Part shown: positions 23,649-35,228 of the stretch, one piece after another
Layout: every line of letters begins with the position of its first letter
How positions within the stretch are numbered: position 1 is the stretch's first letter
DNA from: Siphonodentalium dalli
Lineage: Eukaryota; Mollusca; Scaphopoda; Gadilida; Siphonodentaliidae
Length of the DNA stretch: 64,000 bases
Reading direction: 5' to 3'
Assembly (NCBI GenBank): GCA_032622095.1
Contig: CP136061.1
Span: 128,478,754 to 128,542,753, forward strand
The notes under the pieces: generated by a model
The model's input: the letters and a program-made list of their open reading frames with translations, nothing else
What the model was told of the DNA's origin: nothing
Database searches by the model: none
Made by a program: the position numbers and the translations under genes

Positions 23649-26600
23649 CCTGATCCCGGTCCTACTAAACAACGAACACAAACGAACACAAACGAACATA
23701 AACGAACACAGGTCCAAAAAGCGGAATAGAAGGGTGAAATTTGGTTTGTGGGTGCGTGTGGGTCCACTCTATGTGTATGTGGTGTTATTTCCAACTTTGA
23801 TCACTTATTTTTTGAGTTATTAGCATTATTTGAATACAAAGCTACTAAACAACGAACACAAACGAACATAAGATTAGCCGTATTGCAAAGGTGTTAATTA
23901 ACTACGGCTTACTCTTCGCACATCTGTGAGTTGTTTTTACTGCAAGGTGATTTTCAGTCACTGATGGCAATAAAACACGGGAAACATCAGAGGTCGGCGT
24001 TTTAATGCATATCTAACAAAACATTTGGGTTGCTCTTTTTATCGAGCTTACATATCGTCGTGTGAGAATCAGATGGTTCTATCCAACATTTATCATTTTG
24101 TTAGGAAATCTATGTTGAAATTTCGAGACATAAATCGTTTTCAGTGTGTGTCGTCATGTTGGGAAACGAATGGTTGTCTCTTTCAATTTAATGGATAAGA
24201 ATGCATATATAGGCCTGAAAATGGCATGACGCGCAGAATCACTTCTCACATTTTCCAGGTTCACAAGCATTCACACACCATGGAAATGAACGAAACAATA
24301 ATTGATTTCTTATATTTACATATCAGAATGTTAACGAGGCAATAATGTGACATAAGAACTAGTATGCCACAGAAATATCAAGGATGGTGCCATTTTCGTT
24401 CAGTTGGTCTATTTGGCTCAAATGGGGAGTGTATTATCGACTAAAACATGTCAACGATATCATAACCGTCTAATTAAATAGTTAGGTTAATGTGTAAGTA
24501 GATCCGTTGTCTGTCCTTGACGATGTGTGTGATTCTCATAGTTCTAACGCATGCCCAGGTCAATCAAGTTACATACACTTAACGAAGAGCGGGCGCGAAA
24601 CAAAAGGGGAGAAAACTTAATAAAAGCCCTTGGGCTTGTTGTTTAATCCCCTTTCCAATCAATCGATTATTTATATTATTCTGTCTTACTGTAAAATGTT
24701 TGTCAAATGTTTAAATAACAATGTTTAAAAATGTTTAAAACAACAGCGCTTCCGCATTGAAATAGGAAAAACAGACACAAGTCTGGCGAACTGTCATGTC
24801 CATTATAAAACACAACAACCGATCAAACTACATAAATTTTTATGTTTACCCATACCATGTATGGTAAACATAGTGTCGTTGTCCGGATTGACCACTCGTC
24901 GTTCGTCCGTCCGTCCGTCCGTCTGTCCGTCCGTAGACACTTCACGTGTAATGCGATAACTCAAACATGTTCTATCCAATCAGAAGCAAATTTTGTATAT
25001 GGGTATATCAGCCCAAAATACAGATCGAGTTCGAATTTGGGTTTGATCCGAGTTTTTGTTACAGAGTTATGGCCTTTTTTCGACTTAGAATTCACACATT
25101 CTGCCATAACTCAAACATTTTTTATCTGATTGGAACCAAATTTGGTATGTGAGTTTCACAGCCCAAAATACAGATCTAGTTCGAATATGGATTTGATCCG
25201 ATTTATTTTAAAGGAGTTATGACCATTTAAAAAAAAAAAAATTGGAAAAAAAAATCGATTTAAAAAAAAAATATTTTTAACTTTTATAATAACAATAAAA
25301 AAAATGTCATTGACATTGTCATTTGTTTTCATTTAGATATTGATGATTATGATACAAGTTGATAAAAAGATTTCCAATGTGTCCCTTTAATTTTTTAATT
25401 AATTCACCAATTGCATTTGGACTACTTAGCTATTGATAAAGCTATATTATTTTCTGATGTTTCTTATGCCAATGTGCAAATAATCTGATAAAGAAGGCTA
25501 TGGTATCTAATTTAAAATAAGATTCAACAATAAACATCACATGATATTAACAGTAGACTTGGACATCTGTGCTGCAGAGTTATATCTTCAGATGGTCTGA
25601 TATCATTATAATTGTTATTGGTTTAATAGAGGTCAGTGTTCAACATAAACAATTCCTGTGATTTTTTGACAGCTGTGCTATATAATTGATATTAATGGGT
25701 CAGTGGTGAGGTTGCTTATCTGTATACTAGGACACATTATTATTGTAAACTTAAATTGGACTCTCTTAACCCAAGTATTCCATGTCCAGGTCACACCTAC
25801 ACATTTAACCCACGGACTTGCTGGCTGTGGTGGTTTAGCATTACAGATCCTGTACCAGTGCATTCTCTTATATAAATGCCAGTGACCCATAAATTCCAAT
25901 AATTTGTGTTATGTACATTTGTCTATAATAGTACATAACAGTATACTCTATAATTCAACACCAAAACTCTCATTTATCCGATCATATTAAATTTTTATCG
26001 CCAAGGGATGGGTTAACATCTGCCGATCGTGATCGGCCTCTCGTTTTCAACTTCATGTCACTGCAATTCGATGTCTAAACTACGACGGGACTGACCTTAC
26101 CTGTCGTAATCTTAAGATGGAAGTTGAAGTTGAACAAATTTGATGTGCAACTTTTTCGACTGATAAAAATAACGAACATAATATCCTCTATCGAGGAGAA
26201 GTGGAAAATCGAACGACGAAATTAAACTTAGAAAGAACCATATGTATGTGTGGCTATGTGCGAAACAATAGTTCGTACTTCGGATCACATTCATACATGA
26301 ATTCATACATACCGCCGACCTCTGATGTTTCCCGTGTTTTATTGCCATCAGTGACAATCACCTTGCAGTAAAAATAACTCACAGATGTGCAATTAACAAG
26401 GAGACAGAGTAAGCCGTAGTTAATTAACACCTTTGCAGTATGGCTATCTTATGTTCGTTTGTGTTCGTTGTTTAGTAGTTTTGTATTCAAATAATGCTAA
26501 TAACTCAAAAAATAAGTGATCAAAGTTGGAAATAACACCACATACACATAGAGTGGACCCACACGCACACACAAACCAAATTTCAACCTTCTATTCCGCT

Positions 26601-26671
26601 TTTTGGACCTGTGTTCGTTTATGTTCGTTTATGTTCGTTTGTGTTCGTTGTTTAGTAGGACCCCCTGATCC
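23649..26671. mobile_element. 3.0 kb element with about 345-bp terminal inverted repeats and 8-bp duplication
   Basis: The left arm 23657-23999 and right arm 26313-26663 are inverted copies, with outer ends GGTCCTACTAAACAACGAAC and its complement. CCTGATCC flanks both sides (23649-23656, 26664-26671). Each arm carries several AACGAACA(C/T) units next to its end and another block of them about 180 bases inside. Long inverted ends with an 8-bp duplication fit Mutator-like or foldback elements, or an unusual hAT. No transposase frame lies between the arms. Confidence 0.8.
24840..25260. repeat. GTCC-tract repeat inside the long-TIR element
   Basis: A GTCCGTCCGTCCGTCC tract (24903-24935) is followed by two related units of about 150 bases ('ATAACTCAAACAT.TT', 'CAGCCCAAAATACAGATC') and an A-rich run. 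It is the opposite orientation of the GGAC-tract families elsewhere and has no coding potential. Confidence 0.65.
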
Positions 26672-27110
26672 ACATGTACCTTTATCCAGATTAACGTACT
26701 TGCCTGGATTAACGTACTTGCCTGATCTGACGGTGCTTCGGAGACTTTGCACAAAATAGTTATATTCCTCATAGCAGGAGATGCCTATATACATGTGTGT
26801 CTATATACCACTTTGGAAAACATAATTATAGTCCTCACGCCAAGGAGATGCCTGTCTATATACAAAAATAAAACAATATTCCCCTATCAATAATACTATT
26901 AATAGACTATCGAACCACAAAAAATACTAGATCCTGTCATGAATCACTACACTAGCTATGTCCGTACAGATTACTAGAGATCATATTACACAAATTGCTT
27001 TTTATGTTCTGACAGCGAACTTTATAACATGAACAAACAAGCAGGAATATATTTCTCTTAATTGTTAATACTTGTTCCTCAGTAATCTACTTCACAGCAG
27101 GGGTGGTAAA
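26672..27110. other. intergenic stretch, nothing recognised
   Basis: Two similar phrases around 'GGAGATGCCT' (26778, 26845) suggest a diverged tandem pair. There is no gene. Confidence 0.3.
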
Positions 27111-27926
27111 TACATGTTATCGCTGCAGTGAATTGATCTGGGGCGAAGTATCACGTCGAGTTGAAGAGGTCAGATCGCTGGATCAAACGAGCCGCCGCAG
27201 GCGTCGAGTTTGATCCAGCGATCTGACCTCTTCAACGAGACGTGATGCGAAGCCCAGATCAATTCACTGCAGCGATAACAGGTTTATTATATGACATGCT
27301 TTTTATTTAAAAAGCACATGCTTTTTATTTAAAAAGCACAATTTCTCTCATTAATTATGAAATGAAACCAATTCACACGCTCGCTAGTATCAAAAATAAA
27401 GAAAGAACTGTACTGCTTTTTCCGGTCATGCGCAGTATGCGAGATGAGGAAGGGTGGTATGACATCGGATCAAACTGCCGCTGATCCGATGGCCAGGAAA
27501 TGATCGCTATACAATATACATACATGTTATCGCTGCAGTGAATTGATCTGGGGCGAAGTATTACGTCGAGTTGAAGAGGTCAGATCGCTGGATCAAACGA
27601 GCCGCCGCAGGCGTCGAGTTTGATCCAGCGATCTGACCTCTTCAACGAGACGTGATGCGAAGCCCAGATCAATTCACCGCAGCGATAACAGGTTTATTAT
27701 ATGACATGCTTTTTATTTAAAAAGCACATGCTTTTTATTTAAAAAGCACAATTTCTCTCATTAATTATGAAATGAAACCAATTCACACGCTCGCTAGTAT
27801 CAAAAATAAAGAAAGAACTGTACTGCTTTTTCCGGTCATGCGCAGTATGCGAGATGAGGAAGGGTGGTATGCCATCGGATCAAACTGCCGCTGATCCGAT
27901 GGCCAGGAAATGATCGCTATACAATA
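27111..27926. repeat. tandem duplication (410 bp x 2) of a foldback element
   Basis: 27111-27520 is repeated at 27521-27926 with only a few differences. Each copy starts with a long hairpin (27115-27280 in the first copy) whose arms of about 74 bases read GTTATCGCTGCAGTGAATTG...GATCAAAC and complement, around an 18-base loop. Next comes a twice-repeated 20-mer, CATGCTTTTTATTTAAAAAG, which is itself partly palindromic. There is no coding sequence. Confidence 0.9.
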
Positions 27927-28010
27927 GCGGTATTGGGGAAAGAAAAACGATAGTCATATAATAAAATAGCGGTATTGGGGAAAGAAAAACGATAGTCATA
28001 TAATAAACCT
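27921..28010. repeat. 43-bp direct repeat, two copies
   Basis: The block beginning 'TAGCGGTATTGGGGAAAG' and ending 'GTCATATAATAAA' occurs twice in a row, immediately after the duplicated foldback. Confidence 0.85.
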
Positions 28011-29784
28011 CGAGATTGCACGCTTGTTTGTGACTTGTGAGCTGATACTCTCATGTGCATAATCATTGTGACGGCCAATAGTAGTGATAGTGGGGATTTG
28101 AGGCTGAAATTAATAATAGTGATAGCAATTTAACTCTATATACTGTATGTATGATATCTATGTTAAATAATTTAATGATCGTTGAAAATTTTATCCAAAA
28201 TTAACAATCATGCAGCACATGCTGACAATATTGTTAGGCATCTGAGAGTATATTAACATTTAATTAATTGCCCGGGATAAATTACATGAGTGCAAGGGAC
28301 GGAAAGCAAAATCAATCACAAAGTCACTTAAATCATGCACTTTTAAGTTTGGACCTTCACGTAATCACGTACATTGAAATACATTATTAACTTATTAAGG
28401 AACAGGTATTTTATAATTTATTACCTGTCCTGTTTTTTTTTCATTGTTACAAACTTCCCTTTCGCAACAGCAAAAAGTTCCCATGGTTCGTACTGGTGGA
28501 ATATATAATCTTGACGGGCATATGTTGTACTAGCTAGAAAAGAGATTCATGGCATGATCTAAGAAAATGCTACCAGATTAACAAATTATATGACCACCTG
28601 GGATTGCCTCATGAGTCATGTAGAAGGTCATGACAGTTCCACCAGCTTGGCATCGGAATTATTATGTATAGCATAACGGATGATTCCAATGTGTCAAGTC
28701 GACAATATAACGTACTAGTTAGTGCACAAGGCTATATCTAATAATGTTTCCACAAATAGCCATTATAGTTGCTAGCCTGCTCGCCGAGCTCCCGCTTAAA
28801 GCTACTCAATCCGATCATACGCCCCTAATTTACTAATTCTTTGGCTTCGCAATGCTTCGAGGGTAAAACATATTTGATTCTAGTTAAGGAACCCACCCAT
28901 CAAAGCTCAGAGTGATCAAATATCGATTTTTTTGCGTTTTTTATTACTCGAGATATGTAATAATATGTGGCCCAGAAACACGTGATCAAACGGAAGGTCT
29001 CGTACAAAATTGCGGATGAAGATGGATAACTCTAAAATCAAGTGGTAATACGGCAAAATGTTGTATTACTAACGACGTCCAAAGCAGAGCGAATGGCAAG
29101 GTCCGGGTCCCAGTCTACGGCCACTGGGGCCCATAGGTCCGAATCGCCCGGATGTAAAAAAAAAAAATTCAGGTTGATGGGAGTATAGAAATTAGTGACG
29201 TCACAACTATACTTGCGTCGCTTACGAACCGTAAAACAACCTTTCGGTTGTGAATATTTTGATTGAGTTCAAAAACCAGGTTTGTCCTATTTTCTTTACC
29301 TGAGTTATGACCCTTATTATATAGTTATGAGTTATTGTTCTTTAGTTCGTCCATTTGTATTGATTCTCGGTCGAACAGATTCACTCGTATTGACCAAAAA
29401 CTCGACATATGCGGAACCCTTGTTTCAATGTTAAACACTTCCCTGTCACAACATCAAAAAGTTCCCAGGTTTTGTACTGATGGAATATGATCTCAAGGGT
29501 GTAGCTATGGAGTAGAGATTCATGGAATGATCTACGCGGAAGCCATGAACATTAATACATTATGAAGAAATCTGTCTCATTTTAAAGATCCGCGGTCCGA
29601 TTTGACTCCAAATAATAGGCAATCTTTCCTATACTACGGTAATGTTCAAATTAAAACAGGCAAATTGGACAATAGCCAAACTCTATAGAGGTGGCAACTA
29701 GCTGTATCTGTATCTGTATTATTCCAGCGCAGGAGCCTCTCGGCTGTTGTTAGATATGTCCAGTTTTGGTGCAGGAAATATACG
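28011..29784. other. intergenic stretch, nothing recognised
   Basis: No supportable coding sequence or RNA gene. A phrase 'AAGGAACCCACCCATCAAAG' (28885-28905) resembles the arm of the hairpin at 56350-56606. Confidence 0.35.
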
Positions 29785-30690
29785 TTATGCATTTGTAACC
29801 TGGTTACATAGGTTACATTTAGAAGTCGTTTCAAAAATGCGACGTGTTTTCGCGGTTACGGTTACATTTGGAAGTCGTTTTAAAAATGCGACGTGTTTTC
29901 GCGGTTGAAAACCCTTTTTTAACAAGGATAGGTGAAATATTTTCATTTTTCTAGTCGGAGTTGTTCTCTGCTAATCATTTGTAACCGTAACCGCAAAAAC
30001 ACGTCGCATTTTTAAAACGACTTCCAAATGTAACCGTAACCGCGAAAACACGTCGCAAATGCAACTTTGTAACCCTTTTTTAACAAGGATAGGTGAAATA
30101 TTTTCATTTTTCTAGTCGGAGTTATTCTCTGCCAATCATTTGTAACCGTGACCGCGAAAACACGTCGCATTTTTGAAACGACTTGCAAATGTAACTGTGT
30201 AACCCTTTTTAAACAAGGATGGGTGAAATATTTTCATTTTTCTAGTTGGAGTTATTCTCTGCTAATCATTTGTTATCGTAACCGCGAAAACACGTCGCAT
30301 TTTTTAAACGACTTGCAAATGTAACTTTGTAACCTTTTTTTAACAAGGATAGGTGAAATATTTTCATTTTTCTAGTCGGAGTTATTCTCTGCTAATCATT
30401 TGTAACCGTAACCGCAAAAACACGTCGCAGTTTTAAAACGACTTCCAAATGTAACTTTGTATTTCCTAATGTAAAAAAAAAAATAGGGCGCATTTGTAAC
30501 CGGGTTACTGGTCGCAGCTAACGTACGAGAAAACGTTAACAAAAATAGGGCGCATTTGTAACCGGGTTACTGGTCGAAGCTAACGTACTCGTGAGCAAAC
30601 GTTGAGTCGACTTGGAAAAAAATTGACTTGGAAAAAAATGCACGACGTATTTGTAACCCAGTAACTGGTTACAAATGCGTCGTATTTTTT
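29785..30690. repeat. complex minisatellite built on ATTTGTAACC and CACGTCGCA
   Basis: A unit of about 130-160 bases marked by 'AACAAGGATAGGTGAAATAT' recurs at about 29921, 30082, 30212 and 30342. Between units are 'ACCGCGAAAACACGTCGCA' blocks, inverted at the left edge. A second array of about 70 bases with 'GGGCGCATTTGTAACCGGGT' occurs twice at 30486-30600. The outer edges, GCATTTGTAACC (29791) and GGTTACAAATGC (30669-30680), are inverted, so the whole may be one mobile unit. Confidence 0.8.
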
Positions 30691-30744
30691 TTCTACACCA
30701 AAATCTGCCATATATGGCTGTTGTCGCGTCGTTGCTACTACTCT

Positions 30745-30790
30745 GAGTCGTTATTTCGCTAAAATTCGGATTCAGAATCCGAAGCCGATT
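30745..30790 (+). repeat. short fragment matching the CR1-like LINE 3' end
   Basis: CGTTATTTCGCTAAAATTCGG followed by ATTCAGAATCCG corresponds to the 3' end of the LINE at 32493 on the opposite strand (reading frame end ...TTATTTCGCTAA, then GATTCAGAATC tail units). It is probably the extreme 3' remnant of a second insertion pointing the other way. Confidence 0.55.
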
Positions 30791-32280
30791 ACGGGGGCGG
30801 GTCTAATTCCCGATTCTAGGTCAGATTTTGAAATCCACGTGGTCTCCGAAACTATGTTTAGTGTTCTCCCAGCGTCAAACATGGCTCATGTATTTGACAC
30901 AAGTATCATTTGTATCTTATATTTATAAAGTTCATGTTTGTTGTGAAAGTCATGCTTTTCTTCTATGTGTATATACACGGCACATAATTTGCTGCCAATC
31001 CGACTTAATCGCATCTTTTTTTCAAGTTAAAGTGTGTTTATTGATGAGGGCAAGCATATCTAAACGTGACAGCTCTAGGCCTCCTGAATCAAATTCCGAA
31101 GATGTTGTGAAGAACACACGAAACTTGTCAGTTGAACAGGGACGTGACGACAGGGGTTGGTTGTGTGTCTCGACCCCCACCCCGAACTTTGGTACAATTT
31201 GCTTAGTTGTGCAGTCATTCATACGTGAGGAAAATCAGGATTATTTTGACTAACTGTTCCAAATAATGATACGTACAAGCCAGCAAACCCAACAAACAAA
31301 CCCGATTTTAAATAAATACATATACAAACTTATGACTAACTCGGGAGAGGGGGTGTCCAGTGATTTGTATATATGTTCAACTTGTTTTGGTATTCATGTT
31401 GCTTTGCCATTACTAATTATTCATTTTGTCAGTGTAATAACATATGGGAGAGGGGATACCCTTAAGTGAGTCAGCACTTGTCCCCAATTCCTTTGTATGT
31501 ATAAACAAATGTATGTGTTATATATCATGTGTTATCTAAATTTGACATATATTTGAAATAAATATATCTAAACTAAACTTTGGTACATTCCAGCAGTCGG
31601 AAATTTCATGCATGACAAAACATTAGTTGGACATTAATTTGACACCATATATAGGTTGACATTGTTCTCATTGTTTGATTTTTTTCAAGCAGTAAAAGTT
31701 GGTAATTTTCCAATCTTAGTGTTTGTCAGGTTGGATATTTCCAAGGGGAGCAAATGGAATTCTGCGAACCTGTGAGATTGATGTTTGGTTCAATGGGGGG
31801 GGGGGGTGCAGTTGGCCGGAAATTTGAGGAAACTTCTAGCCACGTCCCTAGAACATGTGTCTGTTGTCTATACGGAGACTATCCATCAATATCATATAAT
31901 CCTACTATTTCTTGAATAAGAAGAACCATTATAATAACGAACACAGCAGAAGACATATCCATGCAGGTTCATATGAATTCGGTCAATGGTGACGTATCCG
32001 CAGAATTCGAAATCGACATGCGTTCGGGCGGTATTTTATGGATGGAATTATGAAATGGACATATGAAAGTGACAATCAACAATGATTTGCTTCGCCATCA
32101 ACCGAAGTGCTCCCCCAGCGCTACTATCAATAGCGTTATTATTTGGCTAATTTCAGTAATATTCTCCCAGTTTACATTCAATAAAACAAATTTGTCTCCG
32201 CATTTAAAATTCTTTGATATAGATCGTTTATATTCTGCAATAATTTGTACACAAGAGACGGATTCTTATGTTTTATTGTG
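30791..32280. other. intergenic stretch, nothing recognised
   Basis: No coding sequence is supported. There is a run of 12-13 G at about 31795-31807. Confidence 0.3.
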
Positions 32281-32309
32281 TTTTTAAACTCCGAGGTGGC
32301 GAAATCTCG

Positions 32310-32492
32310 GTTTGTTTACATTACGAACATTTGAGTCCGTAATCGGAATCCGAATCCAGATTCGGATTACCACGATATTGAGATTACGGTCTGTTCGTTT
32401 ACTGATTCTGCCAATTTCTGGTCTGTTCTTTTGCCGAACCAAGTCGTACGGGGACAAATCTCTAATCTGAATCCAGATTCTGAATCCAGATT
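32310..32492 (-). repeat. GATTC/GAATC-rich tail beyond the CR1-like LINE
   Basis: Degenerate units of GATTCAGAATCTG and GGATTCGGATTCC follow directly after the LINE stop codon on the minus strand. This is the position of a LINE 3' tail, and short tandem tails are common in CR1/L2-like elements. Confidence 0.6.
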
Positions 32493-34620
32493 TTAGCGAA
32501 ATAACGCCTCTGGTGTTTCTCCTGTTGTATTCCCCGAACATGCGTATTCTTCTATACTGTCCCAGTCCCTGATCGTTCTCACGAAGAATGAATGTTTATA
32601 TTGTTCCGTGTTGGCTCTTATTGGTTCGAACGATCGTGAGTTGATACACTCTTGGCTCGAAATTATGTTATCACTTTTGTGGTCTGGAAACTTTCAAGTT
32701 TGCTCGAATTTTCCTTCCTTTCTTATCCTTTATTAAATCATGTGTGTGTATGGCTGGGATTTCCCCCTCAACAACCTTGCCGAAGAGTTCTATTCTCTTC
32801 ATCTTTCTGCGGATCTCTAGTGAGTCTAACCTTAGGCCATCTATCATGCTGGTTACTGCGCCTTTTTCCCGGTCTCTATATTTGTTGGTGATGAATCTTG
32901 CCGCTCTTCTCTAACTTCTCTATTTCTCCTACTGCGGCGGGGTCCCATATTTCTGCTCCATATTCGAGTGATGTTCTCACCATAGCTCTATATGCGGTCT
33001 CTCTGGATTTACTGTCCGCTCTTCGTAAGTTTCTGCGTAGGAAGCCTAAGGTGCTATTGGCCCTTCCAGTGATCTTGGATATGTGCCTTGACCATTTTAG
33101 GTCGTCTGTGATGGTCAGTCCAAGGTAGACGCTTTGTTTGACTGATTGCAGAATTTGATGGTCAAGCTGGTAGATGAACGATGTTTTGTTCTTGTCCTTG
33201 TTCTTCGTGGACATTATGGAGCATTTTGCGGCATTGAATCTCATCCCCCAGGTTTTCGCCCATTCTTCTAGTGATGTCAGATCCTGTTGTAGTTGGATGT
33301 GGTCTTGGTGGTCATTTATCTGGCGGTATAGTATGCAGTCATCAGCAAAGAGTCTTACTTCTGATTTGACTGCTTGTGGAAGGTCGTTGATGTGGCAGAG
33401 GAATAGTAGAGGTCCTAGTACAGTGCCTTTGGGGTACTCCCGATTCCACTGGAACACTTTTGGATGTTTCTCCTTCCAACACTACTCTCATTTGCCTTTT
33501 TGTTAGGAAGCTTGTCAGCCAGGTGTGTATTGGTCCTGTGATTCCGTATGACTTCAGTTTGTATAGCAGACTCTGGTGTGGTACCGTGTCAAAGGCTTTG
33601 GAAAAGTCGAGGATTGCCATATCGGGTTGCTTCTCCGAGTCAAAGGACGATAGTAGATCTTGTGTGGTGTTAACAAGCTGGGTTACACATGAGTGGCCAG
33701 ATCTAAATCCGTGGTTTCTATCAGTCAGTAGGTTGCAGAGTTCCAGGTGGTCGCGGATGTGTCTACACAGGACGTGCTCTAGTAGCTTACAGCATGTTGA
33801 AGTGAGTGATACTGGACTGTAGTTGGATGGTTGGTGAATTTTAACGTCTCCTTTCTTATAAACTGGTGTTATGTTTGCGTTCAGCCAGTCTTCTGGAAGG
33901 GTGTCGGTCTCTATAGATTTGTTGAATATGGTGGTGATGGGTTTCGCCAGTACGTTGGCCAGTAATTTGAGTACTTTGTTAGGGATGTTGTCTGGACCTG
34001 GTGCCTTTGATGGTTTTATATCTACCAGGAGTTTCTGTGTTCCTTCTGTGATTTCCAGTGGTTTGATGTTTACACTGTTTTGTGGTATGGATGGTAGCTC
34101 TTCGTTAGTGTCTATGGTTAATACCGACTGGAATTGCTTATTTAGTAGCTCCGCTTTCTCTTTTGCATCGTTTGTGAGTGATGTTCCTGTTTTTAGCGGT
34201 GGCGTACCTGTTCTTTCTTGTTTTCTGGCCTTCATGTAGCTCCAGAAGGGTTTTGATGTTTTCTTTTCCTTCCCCTTCTTTATTATTGTGTTTATGTGTT
34301 CTTGTTCTGCTTTCCTCATTTCTCTTCTACATTTTTTCTGGTGGTATTTATACTCTTTCCAACATCCTGCTTCTTTAGCTTTCCTGTGTAGTCTTGCTTT
34401 TTCCCTTAGAAGCAATTTGAGTCTTCTATTTATCCATGGCAGTTGTTTGCGTCGACATCTTGGTGCTTTTGGTACTCTTTTTTCCACAACTTCTTTGATG
34501 GAATCGCGAAAGAAGTTCCACATGGTGTCGATGTTGGTATCAGTGGGGAAATCTTCTATTTGCACCAATGGGGTGAAGGATACCCCACAGTGCGCACAAT
34601 TGTGCTACGCTAAAGGGATA
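32493..34620 (-). pseudogene. CR1-like LINE reverse transcriptase, frameshifted and 5'-truncated
   Basis: The first part (34568 down to about 33430) contains SKAPGPDNIPNKVLK (187-201), ITPVYKKGD (233-241) and the motif A segment ILDFSKAFDTVPH (319-331). The second frame (33457-32876) continues with GTVLGPLLFL and the catalytic FADD (37-40), then WGMRFNAAKC and the C-terminal TSLEYGAEIWDP. A third frame continues from about 32905 with the AARFI segment to TGA at 32671, and a fourth ends with SFFVRTIRDW...EALFR and TAA at 32493. So at least three frameshifts have disabled it. The set of motifs is that of the CR1-like branch of the jockey group. The frame remains open a little beyond 34568 without an ATG, and the endonuclease domain is missing. 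Confidence 0.9.
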
Positions 34621-34770
34621 ATGTACACTAAAGCCGGCCATTTAAATTATGGGACCACCTCCTTTTATACTCAACATAATATATGCAACTAATGAATGAA
34701 TTTGAGCCATGGATTACTGAAAAATACACGCATGTGCTCTATGAAGGATGCAAACAAAACAGTAATTAAA
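34612..34770 (+). repeat. dispersed repeat, copy 1 of a pair with 40415-40545
   Basis: From TGTACACTAAA.CCGGCCATT through 'ATGGGACCA', 'ATATGCAAC' and 'AATGAATGAATTTGAGCCATGG' it matches, inverted, 40415-40545. It borders the truncated 5' end of the CR1-like LINE. Confidence 0.75.
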
Positions 34771-34773
34771 ACA

Positions 34774-34860
34774 AGAAAACCATAGTCAGAAATGGTAACG
34801 CCACCAAGATAATATTATTAGCCATAAATATAAATTATAATATAATTATAATATAAAATA
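34774..34860 (+). repeat. dispersed repeat, copy 1 of 3
   Basis: AAACCATAGTCAGAAATGGT, then AACGCCACCAAGAT and 'TATTAGCCATAAATATAAAT' are found again at 52697-52792 (same strand) and inverted at 58528-58619. Nothing is encoded. Confidence 0.8.
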
Positions 34861-35017
34861 TTATTCATTAGTTAGCGCCTATATTAGCGCTTGTTAAATA
34901 CCATCTAATAAATATTCATCTTATTCACAACTTTAAGGAGTCCTTCTGGCACACGAGAATATTTATCGCCGTTTGATTTGCACCAAGTGAACTCGGCGCA
35001 TATATAATTGATAGAAC

Positions 35018-35200
35018 TGACCTTTATTATGATGATCGTGTCGTTATTTGTTTAAGATACGAATCAATTGACATATACGCAACGTTCCCTATTAAAATCT
35101 ATATATATCGCCCATTTTAGGGGACCTCCGCCAATTCGGGGACTTCCGCAAAGTGAACTCCACAAATCGGGACCTACTGCAAATCGTGGCACCCAATGCA
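35018..35200 (-). repeat. dispersed repeat, partner of 57289-57465
   Basis: The inverted counterpart at 57289-57465 shares 'GCAGTAGGTCCC', 'GGAGTTCCCCTAAAATGG' and 'CAATTGATACGTATTTTAAA'. 35018-35200 reads the same in reverse complement, with moderate divergence. Confidence 0.75.
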
Positions 35201-35228
35201 ATTTGTAAACAAATACGATTGACATGCG

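Noticed and set aside
30828-31253. 141-codon plus-strand frame
   Set aside because: Begins with TTG rather than ATG, no recognisable domain, and the composition changes midway.
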